This document shows positions 6,197 through 6,198 of a stretch of DNA of 6,198 nucleotides, one piece after another. Below the pieces are notes generated by a model. That model was given only the letters and a program-made list of their open reading frames with translations, was not told the DNA's origin and made no database searches. Source of the DNA: Clostridiales bacterium (GTDB lineage Bacteria; Bacillota_A; Clostridia; Oscillospirales; Acutalibacteraceae). Each line of letters begins with the position of its first letter. Position 1 is the first letter of the stretch. The position numbers were made by a program, and so were the translations under genes. The stretch covers positions 1 to 6,198 of the forward strand of contig VSOH01000096.1 of NCBI GenBank assembly GCA_009774735.1, written 5' to 3'.

Positions 6197-6198
6197 AT

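Overview
The window looks like chromosomal DNA of a low-GC Firmicute, most likely an anaerobic gut-type clostridium near the Ruminococcaceae/Oscillospiraceae. This is inferred from the AT-rich composition, the AGGAG-type ribosome binding sites, the sigma-A style promoters, a long-form HPF, a YhaM-type nuclease, and a zinc-ribbon/kinase/PASTA protein of a kind common in that group. No mobile element, CRISPR array, rRNA or tRNA was seen.

Layout, left to right. Positions 1-121 hold no convincing gene but carry two perfect inverted repeats that abut each other, just past the end of hpf. hpf (122-670, minus strand) encodes the ribosome hibernation factor. Positions 671-813 separate hpf from a divergent gene (814-2361, plus strand) for a right-handed beta-helix protein related to glycoside hydrolase family 28. 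That gene has a near-consensus promoter, which places its start at ATG 814. A strong hairpin at 2366-2394 sits between it and the convergent gene on the minus strand (2401-4080). This second gene encodes a membrane protein with a zinc ribbon, a protein-kinase fold, one transmembrane helix and two PASTA domains. The kinase fold has lost the ATP-site lysine, the catalytic aspartate and the DFG aspartate, so it is predicted to be a pseudokinase. Its TTGACA-N17-TATTAT promoter lies inside the upstream extension of the reading frame, so the start is moved to TTG 4080.

From 4081 to 4269 there are two divergent promoters. The plus-strand one drives a tight two-gene unit: a YhaM-type 3'-5' exoribonuclease (4270-5199), then prmA, the ribosomal protein L11 methyltransferase (5201-6148), with one base between them. 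The last 50 bases hold no supported gene or terminator, only a near-palindrome at the edge.

Three genes concern RNA or the ribosome (hpf, yhaM, prmA). The other two look like separate single-gene units: one for carbohydrate processing and one for cell-envelope sensing or scaffolding. The most interesting item is the zinc-ribbon pseudokinase with outward-facing PASTA domains. The carbohydrate protein comes second, because it has no secretion signal and lacks the usual GH28 histidine. I saw no clearly new multi-gene system.
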